DNA from: Abditibacteriales bacterium
GTDB taxonomy: Bacteria > Armatimonadota > Abditibacteriia > Abditibacteriales > JANWYM01
Assembly: GCA_025055355.1 (NCBI GenBank)
Contig: JANWYM010000286.1
Span: 1 to 5,809 of the forward strand
DNA length: 5,809 bases
Direction of reading: 5' to 3'
The translations under genes and the position numbers were made by a program. Below, piece by piece: positions 1 through 5,283 of this stretch (positions are counted from its first letter, which is position 1; every line of letters begins with the position of its first letter). A model generated the notes under the pieces. That model searched no databases. It had not been told where the DNA came from and saw only the letters and a program-made list of their open reading frames with translations.

Positions 1-1793
1 ATGTTCGGTCCTTCGGGTGTTTCGATGGGACAGATACGGCCGTAATGGGAATGGTGAACATCGCGCACCTCAAGTTTTGCCGACTGACGGGAGAGCCCTC
101 CAGGTCCGAGCACCGACAACCGCCGCTTATGCGTCAATTCATCCAGCGGGTTGGTCTGCTGCATGAACTGGGAGAGTTGCCCCGAGCCAAAGAAGGAGCG
201 CACCGCCGCCGTAATGGGCTTGATAGAAATCACCGCCTGTGGCGTCACCGCCTCGCGGTCCAGCGAGGTCAAACGCTCCCGCGCCACCCGCTCCATCCGC
301 AGGAACCCCCCGCGCAGTTGGTTCTGGAGCAACTCGCCCACGCTGCGGACGCGCTTGTTGCGGAGATGGTCAATATCGTCCACCTCGTAAGTGAGCGACT
401 CGCCGCGCTCGGGGATCTCTGAGGCGCCCGAGAGGCCGATGATGTAATCCACGATGGCGATGAGGTCTTGCAGGGTGAGCGTCGTGACCGAGAGCGGCAC
501 TGTGGTGCCTATCTTCTTGTTCATCTTGTAGCGCCCGACGCGGCCGAGGTCGTAGCGCTTGGGGTCGAAGAAGAAGGAGTGAAGCAAGGAGCGCGCGCTC
601 TCCTGCGTGGGCGGATCCCCGGGGCGGAGGACCTTATGCACCTCGTTGAGCGCCGACTCCTCATCGCGGGCGCGGTCATTCTCCAACGACCTGTTGATGT
701 AGCGATGAACGGTAATCACTTCCACCTCGTCTAACTTCAAAGCCTCGATGTGCTTGGCGGTCTCCTCGTCAATGTAACTGTAAGCCCGCACCACCGGACG
801 GGAACGCCCGCGCCCGCCGGTGCCCGCCTCAGGGGTAGGGGACAGAATGTCCTTCGCCGCCCACTTGTCGAGGAGGGCGTCTGCCTTCGGGCGGCGCAGC
901 GTCTCCCGCCGCCCGAAGAGTTCGAGGATCTCTCCCGTGGTGCCCACGCGCACGCGCTGCGCCTCGACGGCGACCTGGTTCTCCCCCCCACCTTGCGCCG
1001 CAATGGAGCGTAGACGCCGCGCCAGTTCTTCGTCAATCACCGTCCCCCCGTCCGCCACCATCTCCCCCGTCGCGGGGTCAATCACCGGCTCCGCCAGCGT
1101 GCGGCCTAACAACTTGGGCGAACGGGCGGGCAGAAACTCGGTTTTGGGCGCGTGGGGCTGGGCGGCATCTATCGCGCTGAAGGCACGCAACAGCGTGGTG
1201 ATGGGCATGCGGCGGGACTGACCGATTTTGGCGGAGATGACGTCGGTGACGTCGGTTTCCACCTCCAACCACACCCCCTCGCGGGGGATGACCTGCCCCG
1301 TGTAGAGCGAGCGACCGGAGTAGTCAATGGTCTCCGAAAAATAGACGCCCGGCGAGCGCGACAGTTGACTGACCACCACCCGCTCCGCGCCGTTGATGAT
1401 GAACGTCCCCCGCTCCGTCATGCAGGGGATTTCGCCCAGGTAAACCTCCGACTCCTTCAGTTCCCCCGTTTCCTTGTTGACCAGGCGCACCTTGACCTTG
1501 AGCGGCATTTCGTAGGTCAAATCCCGCTCGCGGCATTCGTTGGGGTCCCACTTGGGTTCGCCGAGGTAGTATTCGAGGAACTCCAGGCTCAGCGTGCCTG
1601 TAAAATCCTCGATGGGCGAGAACGAGTCAAAAAGTTCGCGCAGCCCCTCGTTCAGGAAGTTCTCGAACGATTGGAGTTGCATCTCCACAAGGTTCGGGAG
1701 TATCACCTGTGTTTTGGCGCGGCGCGCCTGCGCCTTGGCGGTCAACACGGTCGGCATCGAACCCGGGGAAAGGGGGCGTGTTCTTTGAGACAT
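1..1793 (-). CDS. rpoB: RNA polymerase beta subunit, N-terminal 597 codons (3' end outside window)
   Basis: Beta subunit of DNA-dependent RNA polymerase; forms one side of the active-site cleft and the rifamycin pocket. I translated it by hand from the ATG at 1793-1791, which has GGGAGG five bases upstream. A second Met at codon 13 is less well placed. Visible order: N-terminal protrusion with LPNLVEMQLQSFENFL (about residues 35-50), GAERVVVSQLSRSPGVYF, lobe with PITTLLRAF (about 197-205), a lineage-specific insertion (about 206-370), LRPGDPPT and FFFDPKRYDLGRVGRYK, DDIDHLRNKRVRSVGELLQNQ, rifampicin cluster I (residues 536-562) and PIETPEGPN at the window edge. Family identity is certain. Oddities: Gln545 replaces the usual Asp (E. 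coli 516), and RQSAKLEVRDVH replaces the usual RERAGFEVRDVH. The reading frame is open throughout, so these are not frameshift artefacts. It lies 376 nt downstream of rplL, an unusually long gap for this operon. Confidence 0.98.
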   Translation of the reverse strand, partial: MSQRTRPLSPGSMPTVLTAKAQARRAKTQVILPNLVEMQLQSFENFLNEGLRELFDSFSPIEDFTGTLSLEFLEYYLGEPKWDPNECRERDLTYEMPLKVKVRLVNKETGELKESEVYLGEIPCMTERGTFIINGAERVVVSQLSRSPGVYFSETIDYSGRSLYTGQVIPREGVWLEVETDVTDVISAKIGQSRRMPITTLLRAFSAIDAAQPHAPKTEFLPARSPKLLGRTLAEPVIDPATGEMVADGGTVIDEELARRLRSIAAQGGGENQVAVEAQRVRVGTTGEILELFGRRETLRRPKADALLDKWAAKDILSPTPEAGTGGRGRSRPVVRAYSYIDEETAKHIEALKLDEVEVITVHRYINRSLENDRARDEESALNEVHKVLRPGDPPTQESARSLLHSFFFDPKRYDLGRVGRYKMNKKIGTTVPLSVTTLTLQDLIAIVDYIIGLSGASEIPERGESLTYEVDDIDHLRNKRVRSVGELLQNQLRGGFLRMERVARERLTSLDREAVTPQAVISIKPITAAVRSFFGSGQLSQFMQQTNPLDELTHKRRLSVLGPGGLSRQSAKLEVRDVHHSHYGRICPIETPEGPN

Positions 1794-1844
1794 AATGACC
1801 TCCCGCAATTTGGGCGGAGAGTAAGGCATGAGCAATGGGTCGCT

Positions 1845-1885
1845 GTCAACAGATGCTTGCGGCGGATGCCGTCAACGGATGCTTG
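1845..1885. repeat. 15-bp imperfect direct repeat GTCAACRGATGCTTG, two copies
   Basis: GTCAACAGATGCTTG at 1845-1859 and GTCAACGGATGCTTG at 1871-1885 differ at one base and start 26 bases apart. Read on the minus strand, each gives a TTGAC box (TTGACA and TTGACG), so the pair could be tandem -35-like elements or a protein-binding site just upstream of rpoB. A shortened relative, GTCAACAG, recurs near 2045 on the far side of the long hairpin. Function unknown. Confidence 0.6.
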
Positions 1886-1945
1886 GAACAGACGCAGCGA
1901 ATTACTCTGCCGCAAAATAGCAAAAGTTACGCAGTGGCTTACGCC

Positions 1946-2000
1946 CTTTTCTCCTCCTCCGCCCCTTCCCCCAAGGGGAGGGGGCGGAGGAGGAGAAAAG
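1946..2000. repeat. 25-bp near-perfect inverted repeat (long hairpin) between rplL and rpoB
   Basis: The arms 1946-1970 and 1976-2000 are complementary at 24 of 25 positions, the exception being one T/G pair, with a 5-nt loop CCAAG. The pair 1945/2001 extends the stem by one. One arm is almost pure pyrimidine (CTTTTCTCCTCCTCC...) and the other almost pure purine. Transcribed toward rpoB the stem is followed by GGCGTAAG, not a U-run, so it does not look like an intrinsic terminator. A duplex of about 25 bp in mRNA is a plausible RNase III substrate. It could equally be a REP-like dispersed palindrome; that depends on its copy number in the genome. Confidence 0.85.
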
Positions 2001-2040
2001 GAATGACGCCAACCGCGTTACGCTTGAATCATTCATTGCA

Positions 2041-2072
2041 ATCCGTCAACAGCGATCCGTTACCGCAATCCG
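2041..2072. repeat. Short tandem motif ATCCG, three copies spaced 13-14 nt
   Basis: ATCCG begins at 2041, 2055 and 2068. The following bases are related (GTCAACAG, GTTACCGC, GCTGACAG), giving a degenerate unit of roughly 13-14 nt. On the transcribed strand this reads as repeated CGGAT boxes. CAGCG and CGCTG arms flank the middle of the cluster and could form a small stem. It lies in the rplL-rpoB gap. Function unknown; this may be a decayed repeat or a regulator site. Confidence 0.4.
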
Positions 2073-2110
2073 CTGACAGGGACTCATTTCTCTGGTGACA
2101 CAGGCAGTAG

Positions 2111-2132
2111 GGAACGGCGCGGCGTCCGTTCC
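2111..2132 (-). other. Small hairpin downstream of rplL
   Basis: GGAACGG (2111-2117) and CCGTTCC (2126-2132) form a 7-bp GC-rich stem with an 8-nt loop, 37 nt past the rplL stop codon. On the transcribed strand it is followed by CTACTGCC, with no U-run. It may stabilise the rplL message 3' end or slow polymerase, but nothing in the sequence proves this. Confidence 0.4.
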
Positions 2133-2169
2133 GTTCAGAGGTGTGAGGAGAGGGCAAAACGCTACCGCC

Positions 2170-2577
2170 TTACTTGACTTCGACGGTAGCGCCGGCAGCC
2201 TCCAGTTTGGATTTGATGTTGGCTGCCTCTTCCTTGCTGACGCGCCGTCCATCGGTGAAGATAGAAGTGGGCGCGGATTCGACCAACTCCTTGGCTTCTT
2301 TCAGCCCTAAGCCGGGGACGACCTCGCGGACGGCTTTGATGACCTGAATCTTCTGCGCGCCGGCTTCCTTGATAATCACATCGAACTCGGTCTGCTCTTC
2401 GACCGCTGCTGCGGGCGCGCCGCCGTCAGCGGGCGCGCCGCTCACCCCCGGCGCGGCGACCGCGACCGCCGCTGAGACGCCCCACTTCTCCTGCAACTCT
2501 TTGTTGAGTTCGCTCAGTTCCAGCACGGTCAAGCCGTCTAACAAACTTATGATTTGTTGGACTTTTTCGCTGGGCAT
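2170..2577 (-). CDS. rplL: 50S ribosomal protein L7/L12
   Basis: Stalk protein that recruits and activates translation GTPases; it dimerises and binds the C-terminal helix of L10. The 135 residues show the family layout: N-terminal dimerisation helices (about 1-33, VQQIISLLDGLTVLELSELN), an Ala/Gly/Pro-rich hinge (about 36-58), and the globular C-terminal domain (about 62-135) starting EFDVIIKEAGAQKIQVIKAVR. The factor-binding GLGLKEAKELVE motif is at 89-100. Compared with the usual family there is an extra Pro before GLGL and about three extra residues in the loop SIFTDGRRVSKEE (105-117), so the protein is slightly longer than typical. The ATG at 2577 has GGAGG ten bases upstream. It follows rplJ after a 100-nt spacer that contains a heptamer palindrome. 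Confidence 0.98.
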   Translation of the reverse strand: MPSEKVQQIISLLDGLTVLELSELNKELQEKWGVSAAVAVAAPGVSGAPADGGAPAAAVEEQTEFDVIIKEAGAQKIQVIKAVREVVPGLGLKEAKELVESAPTSIFTDGRRVSKEEAANIKSKLEAAGATVEVK

Positions 2578-2606
2578 GGAATTTTAACCTCCAGTTTCCA
2601 CCACAA

Positions 2607-2674
2607 GGTTGTAGGTTCTGGGTTGTCGGTTTGCGAAGCGCTGCGCCAGAACCTAAAACTTCAACCCCCAAACC
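2607..2674. repeat. Inverted heptamer-repeat palindrome in rplJ-rplL spacer
   Basis: GGTT occurs at 2607, 2614, 2621 and 2628, an exact 7-nt period over four units (GGTTNNN). The other half carries AACC-type units at 2650, 2657 (AACT), 2663 and 2671, close to the same period in inverse orientation. The centre is GC-rich around AGCGCT. TAGGTTCTGG (2612-2621) pairs perfectly with CCAGAACCTA (2646-2655), and GGTTG (2607-2611) pairs with CAACC (2662-2666) across a 6-nt bulge. The transcript therefore probably folds into a hairpin ahead of the rplL ribosome-binding site. The same design recurs in the spacer on the other side of rplJ. Confidence 0.8.
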
Positions 2675-2677
2675 AAG

Positions 2678-3202
2678 TTACGAGGCGGACGCCTCTTTTT
2701 CGATCTTCGCTTGTAGAATACCCACCAGATTCCGCAGAACGCCTTGCGTTATCATGAGAAAACCGCTCAACGGTCCTGAAATCGTTCCCACCGTGCGCCC
2801 GCGCATCTCACGGCGACCGGGGAGTTTGGCCACCTCTTCCACCTGCGCTGCATCGCACACCATTCCTTCGATAAGCCCCATGCGGACTTTCAGGGACTCG
2901 AAGTCCTTCGCCGCCTGCGTCAACAGTTTCGCCGCTTCAGTCGGTTCACCGTAACTGAACGCCACGGCAGTTGGACCCTCCAACGAGGCACAAAGTGCCT
3001 CCGCCCGCGTCCCCTGCGCCGCGAGATACATCAGCGTGTTCTTGACCACACGATACTCCAGTCCCCCCTCGCGTAGCCGCCGCCGCAGGAGGGTCATCTG
3101 CCCGGCCTTCAAACCTCGGTATTCCGTCAGCAGCACCGCTGTTGCGCGCTTGAGCTTATCGTGCAGGTCGGCAACAATGGCTTCTTTTTCTGGGTGAGCC
3201 AT
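2678..3202 (-). CDS. rplJ: 50S ribosomal protein L10
   Basis: Base of the ribosomal stalk: its N-terminal domain binds 23S rRNA beside L11, and its long C-terminal helix carries L12 dimers. At 174 residues the length is normal. Typical stretches are ATAVLLTEYRGLKAGQM (20-36), YRVVKNTLM (50-58), GPTAVAFSYGEP (76-87), a GTISGPLSGF segment (139-148), and a C-terminal helix from about 150. The region 126-138 (KLPGRREMRGRTV) is more basic than usual. The ATG at 3202 has no good Shine-Dalgarno, only GAGAG directly against the start codon, unlike its neighbours rplK and rplA. L10 often represses its own operon by binding the rplJ leader. Here only 67 nt separate it from rplA and most of that is a heptamer hairpin, so initiation may depend on that structure or on coupling (inference). 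Confidence 0.97.
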   Translation of the reverse strand: MAHPEKEAIVADLHDKLKRATAVLLTEYRGLKAGQMTLLRRRLREGGLEYRVVKNTLMYLAAQGTRAEALCASLEGPTAVAFSYGEPTEAAKLLTQAAKDFESLKVRMGLIEGMVCDAAQVEEVAKLPGRREMRGRTVGTISGPLSGFLMITQGVLRNLVGILQAKIEKEASAS

Positions 3203-3218
3203 CTCTCATGAGGATCGA

Positions 3219-3261
3219 GGGTTGAGGGTTGAAGGTCGGGAGAACCCTTAACCCTTAACCC
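3219..3261. repeat. Inverted heptamer-repeat palindrome in rplA-rplJ spacer
   Basis: GGGTT at 3219 and 3226 is followed in register by AGGTC at 3233; the other half has AACCC at 3243, 3250 and 3257, an exact 7-nt period. The halves are inverted and can pair over 17 positions (3219-3235 with 3245-3261). In the rplJ-sense RNA that is 14 Watson-Crick pairs, one G-U and two A-C mismatches, with a 9-nt loop. It ends about 17 nt before the rplJ start codon. The unit resembles a telomere-like TTAAGGG repeat, or the short heptanucleotide repeats known from some cyanobacterial genomes. It could act as a leader structure for rplJ or be a dispersed repeat. Confidence 0.85.
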
Positions 3262-3269
3262 CTCAGACG

Positions 3270-3980
3270 TTATCCCCTGACCATCGCCGTCACCCGCGCC
3301 GGGTCCATTTTGATGCCTGGTCCCATGGTCGAGGTGACGGTAACGCTTTTCAGATATTGCCCCTTCGCCGAGGCGGGTTTCGCCCGCAGCACGGCGTCCA
3401 TCAGGGCAACGAAGTTTTCTTTCAACTGCTCTTCCGTAAACGAGGCTTTGCCGATGACGCTGTGCAACACGCCCTGCCGGTCGGCGCGGTATTCGATTTT
3501 GCCGCGCTTGAGGTCCATGACGATCGTGCGCATCTCTTCGGGCGTCGTCGCCACCGTCCCGGCGCGTGGGCTGGGCATGCGCGTCGTCAACTTGCGCCCC
3601 AATCGCCCCAGGGCGCGCATCATCCCCACTTCGGCGACGAGGATGTCAAACTCCATCCACCCTTTGTCAATCTCTTCGATGAGTTCCGGTCCGCCCACGC
3701 GGTCGGCGCCGCCCTCTTCAGCGGCGCGGGCGAACTCACCTTGCGCCACGACAGCGACGCGGGGTGTTTTGCCCGTCCCGTGCGGCAGACTCGTCGTGCC
3801 GCGCACTTGCTGGTCGCTCTTGCGCGGGTCAATCCCCAGACGGCAATGCACTTCAATCGTCTCGTTAAACTTGGCGTTCGCGCACTCCTTGACCAACTTC
3901 AGCGCTTCCACGGGTTCTAACAGGTTGGTCCGATCCAGTTTCTCGACCAGATTGAGGTATCTTTTTCCGTGCTTAGGCAT
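3270..3980 (-). CDS. rplA: 50S ribosomal protein L1
   Basis: Binds the L1 stalk of 23S rRNA, which moves deacylated tRNA out of the E site; in many bacteria it also represses rplKA by binding their mRNA. The 236 residues are full length. Conserved parts: KFNETIEV (37-44) and STMGPG (217-222), both in RNA-binding domain I; GTTSLPHGTGK (61-71); GADRVGG (91-97); and KPASAKGQYLKSVT (201-214). The family signature is altered: where most L1 proteins read GRLG..LGPRGLMPNPK, this one reads GRLGRKLTTRMPSPR (125-139), with two residues missing and GPRG lost. The ATG at 3980 lies 11 nt after rplK, and its AGGGGA ribosome-binding site overlaps the rplK stop TAG, suggesting translational coupling. Confidence 0.98.
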   Translation of the reverse strand: MPKHGKRYLNLVEKLDRTNLLEPVEALKLVKECANAKFNETIEVHCRLGIDPRKSDQQVRGTTSLPHGTGKTPRVAVVAQGEFARAAEEGGADRVGGPELIEEIDKGWMEFDILVAEVGMMRALGRLGRKLTTRMPSPRAGTVATTPEEMRTIVMDLKRGKIEYRADRQGVLHSVIGKASFTEEQLKENFVALMDAVLRAKPASAKGQYLKSVTVTSTMGPGIKMDPARVTAMVRG

Positions 3981-3991
3981 AGGCCAATCCC

Positions 3992-4420
3992 CTATCCTTC
4001 CACCACTTCAATCCCCATGCTCCGGGCTGTGCCCTCCAGGATGCGCATCGCGCTCTCGATATTTACCGTGTTCAGGTCGGGCAGTTTGAGTTGCGCCAAC
4101 TCACGCAGTTGCGCCCGCGTGATGCGCCCCACCTTATTGCGGTGCGGCTCGTCTGATCCCTTCTCCACCCCGGCTGCCTTCCGCAGCAGCGCGGTGGCGG
4201 GAGGCGTTTTCGTCACGAAAGTAAAGGAGCGGTCTTGATAAACCGTGACTTCAACGGGAATAATCATGCCTACCTGCCCGCGCGTGCGCTCGTTATACTG
4301 CTTGCAAAACTCCATGATGTTGACTTGATGTTGACCGAGCGCCGGTCCCACCGGCGGCGCTGGGTTCGCCTCCCCTGCCGGAAGTTGTAACTTGACGACT
4401 GCGACGACTTTTTTCGCCAT
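3992..4420 (-). CDS. rplK: 50S ribosomal protein L11
   Basis: Binds the GTPase-associated region of 23S rRNA, is the site of thiostrepton action together with that rRNA, and is needed for RelA activation in stringent control. At 142 residues it has normal length. The N-terminal domain carries the proline-rich helix NPAPPVGPALGQ (19-30), with the prolines associated with thiostrepton sensitivity intact, then VNIMEFCKQYNERT (33-46). The C-terminal rRNA-binding domain includes SFTFVTKTPPATALLRKAAG and ends with the usual GTARSMGIEV. GQHQVNIMEF has Gln where Gly is most common, a minor change. The ATG at 4420 has AAGGAG at 4428-4433, which overlaps the nusG stop TAA (4432-4434), so nusG and rplK translation are probably coupled. 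Confidence 0.98.
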   Translation of the reverse strand: MAKKVVAVVKLQLPAGEANPAPPVGPALGQHQVNIMEFCKQYNERTRGQVGMIIPVEVTVYQDRSFTFVTKTPPATALLRKAAGVEKGSDEPHRNKVGRITRAQLRELAQLKLPDLNTVNIESAMRILEGTARSMGIEVVEG

Positions 4421-4431
4421 CTGGCTGCTCC

Positions 4432-4980
4432 TTACACCTTTTCAATCTGAGCGAAATCTAATTCCACGGGAACCTCCCGCCCGAAGACGGAAATCATCAC
4501 CGTCAGTTTTTCGGACTTCACGTTGACGTCTTCCACCTTCCCCGTGCTGTCGGCGAACGGTCCGGAGATGACCCGCACGATCTCGCCCCGATGCCACACC
4601 GGCTTAGGACGTGAGGTCATCGGGTCGGTGCTTTTGAGCACCGCCTCCACATCCGCCTGACGCATGGGCGGCGGCGGCACAAACTTATCCCCCTCCATCG
4701 AACTCGCGCCGACGAAGCCCGTCACCCCAACCGTTTGGCGGATAAAGTGCCACGTGTCTTTGTCCATTTCCATCTCAATCAGCACGTAGCCGGGAAACAC
4801 TTTCCGCTTCACGATCTGGCGCTTACCCCCCCGAATTTTGACTTCCTCCTCCGTCGGCACCAGCACGCGGCTGATTCTTTCCTCTAACCCTTGCGATTTT
4901 ACCCGCCGCTCGATGTTGGTCTTAATTTTGTCCTCCTGACCGGGATAGGTGTGAACCAGATACCACTGTCTCTTTGGCAT
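4432..4980 (-). CDS. nusG: Transcription termination/antitermination factor NusG
   Basis: NusG rides on RNA polymerase, changes pausing, helps Rho termination and can link RNA polymerase to the leading ribosome through S10. The NGN domain begins at once with MPKRQWYLVHTYPGQEDKI and contains VFPGYVLIEMEMD (about 61-73). The C-terminal KOW domain starts near residue 129 with RGEIVRVISGPFADSTGKVED and ends VELDFAQIEKV. I chose the ATG at 4980 (182 residues) because it places the conserved KxWYxVHTY block at the N-terminus, as in the family. An in-frame GTG at 4995, directly after the secE stop, would add five residues (VSGFT) and cannot be excluded. Both starts have weak ribosome-binding sites, so reinitiation after secE is likely. 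A PPPPM stretch links the NGN domain to the rest. Confidence 0.97.
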   Translation of the reverse strand: MPKRQWYLVHTYPGQEDKIKTNIERRVKSQGLEERISRVLVPTEEEVKIRGGKRQIVKRKVFPGYVLIEMEMDKDTWHFIRQTVGVTGFVGASSMEGDKFVPPPPMRQADVEAVLKSTDPMTSRPKPVWHRGEIVRVISGPFADSTGKVEDVNVKSEKLTVMISVFGREVPVELDFAQIEKV

Positions 4981-4995
4981 GGTGAACCCACTCAC

Positions 4996-5247
4996 TCAGA
5001 AACCGCCCGTCGGCGTCTGGGGATAAAGTCCCAGCAAATCGTGAAAGAGAAACTTTGCCACGACGTCTATCCCCGCGACAAACAGCGTGAGGATGGCAAG
5101 CAATCCTAAAACAACTAAGGTGCTGTTAATGATCTGCTCCTGCGTGGGCCATATCACCTTGCCGTCCTTGGGATTGACCTCCGCCCAGACCTCTTTGAGA
5201 AACTGGGCGATGCGCTGCCGCATTCGACCGAATGACGTTTGTTTCAT
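4996..5247 (-). CDS. secE: Preprotein translocase subunit SecE
   Basis: Essential small subunit of the SecYEG channel in the inner membrane; it clamps SecY. The 83 residues make the short, single-span form. A basic amphipathic N-terminal helix (about 6-20, FGRMRQRIAQFLKEV) is followed by the family hallmark AEVNPKDGKVIWPTQEQ (22-38) and one hydrophobic membrane segment (about 40-67, STLVVLGLLAILTLFVAGI). The tail is short and ends in TPTGGF. The ATG at 5247 is preceded by AGGAAGTGAGAGGGG, giving purine-rich ribosome-binding sequence right up to the start. Location between tRNA-Trp and nusG is the standard arrangement. Confidence 0.97.
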   Translation of the reverse strand: MKQTSFGRMRQRIAQFLKEVWAEVNPKDGKVIWPTQEQIINSTLVVLGLLAILTLFVAGIDVVAKFLFHDLLGLYPQTPTGGF

Positions 5248-5283
5248 CCCCTCTCACTTCCTCTGCCTTAGTGAGGCATCACA

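Larger units (their letters stand above)
1794..2169. other. rplL-rpoB intergenic region (376 nt)
   Basis: No credible gene lies here in either orientation; open frames crossing it are antisense to rpoB or rplL and match no family I recognise. It contains a 25-bp palindrome (1946-2000), a 7-bp hairpin (2111-2132), and two clusters of short direct repeats (1845-1885 and 2041-2072). On the transcribed strand two TTGAC boxes occur near rpoB (inside the 1845-1885 repeats), but neither has a convincing -10 hexamer at 16-18 nt, so I do not call an internal rpoB promoter. In E. coli the equivalent gap holds an attenuator and an RNase III site that separate ribosomal-protein from polymerase expression; a similar role here is inference. 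Confidence 0.8.

Noticed and set aside
1794..1940. Dedicated rpoB promoter
   Set aside because: TTGAC boxes are present, but no acceptable -10 hexamer sits 16-18 nt downstream of either.
1946..2001. Long hairpin as a rho-independent terminator
   Set aside because: On the transcribed strand it is followed by GGCGTAAG and on the other by GAATGACG; neither has a U-run. It is kept as a hairpin or repeat only.
1152..2006. Long plus-strand open frame (284 codons) antisense to rpoB and crossing the hairpin
   Set aside because: It lies opposite clearly conserved RpoB sequence, has no recognisable domain, and its C-terminus is low-complexity Pro/Gly from the palindrome. It is a GC-rich shadow frame.
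2607..3261. CRISPR-like array from the period-7 repeats around rplJ
   Set aside because: Units are 7 nt without spacers, are inverted about a centre, and are interrupted by the intact rplJ gene; nothing resembles CRISPR repeats.
3203..3269. Classical L10-binding leader (kink-turn type) before rplJ
   Set aside because: I could not find the usual kink-turn elements; the spacer is short and occupied by the heptamer palindrome. A covariance-model search would be needed to decide.
3310..4089. Plus-strand open frame of 259 codons opposite rplA and rplK
   Set aside because: Both minus-strand proteins are full-length and conserved; the plus frame has no family resemblance and is rich in Ser, Arg and Pro, as expected of antisense frames.
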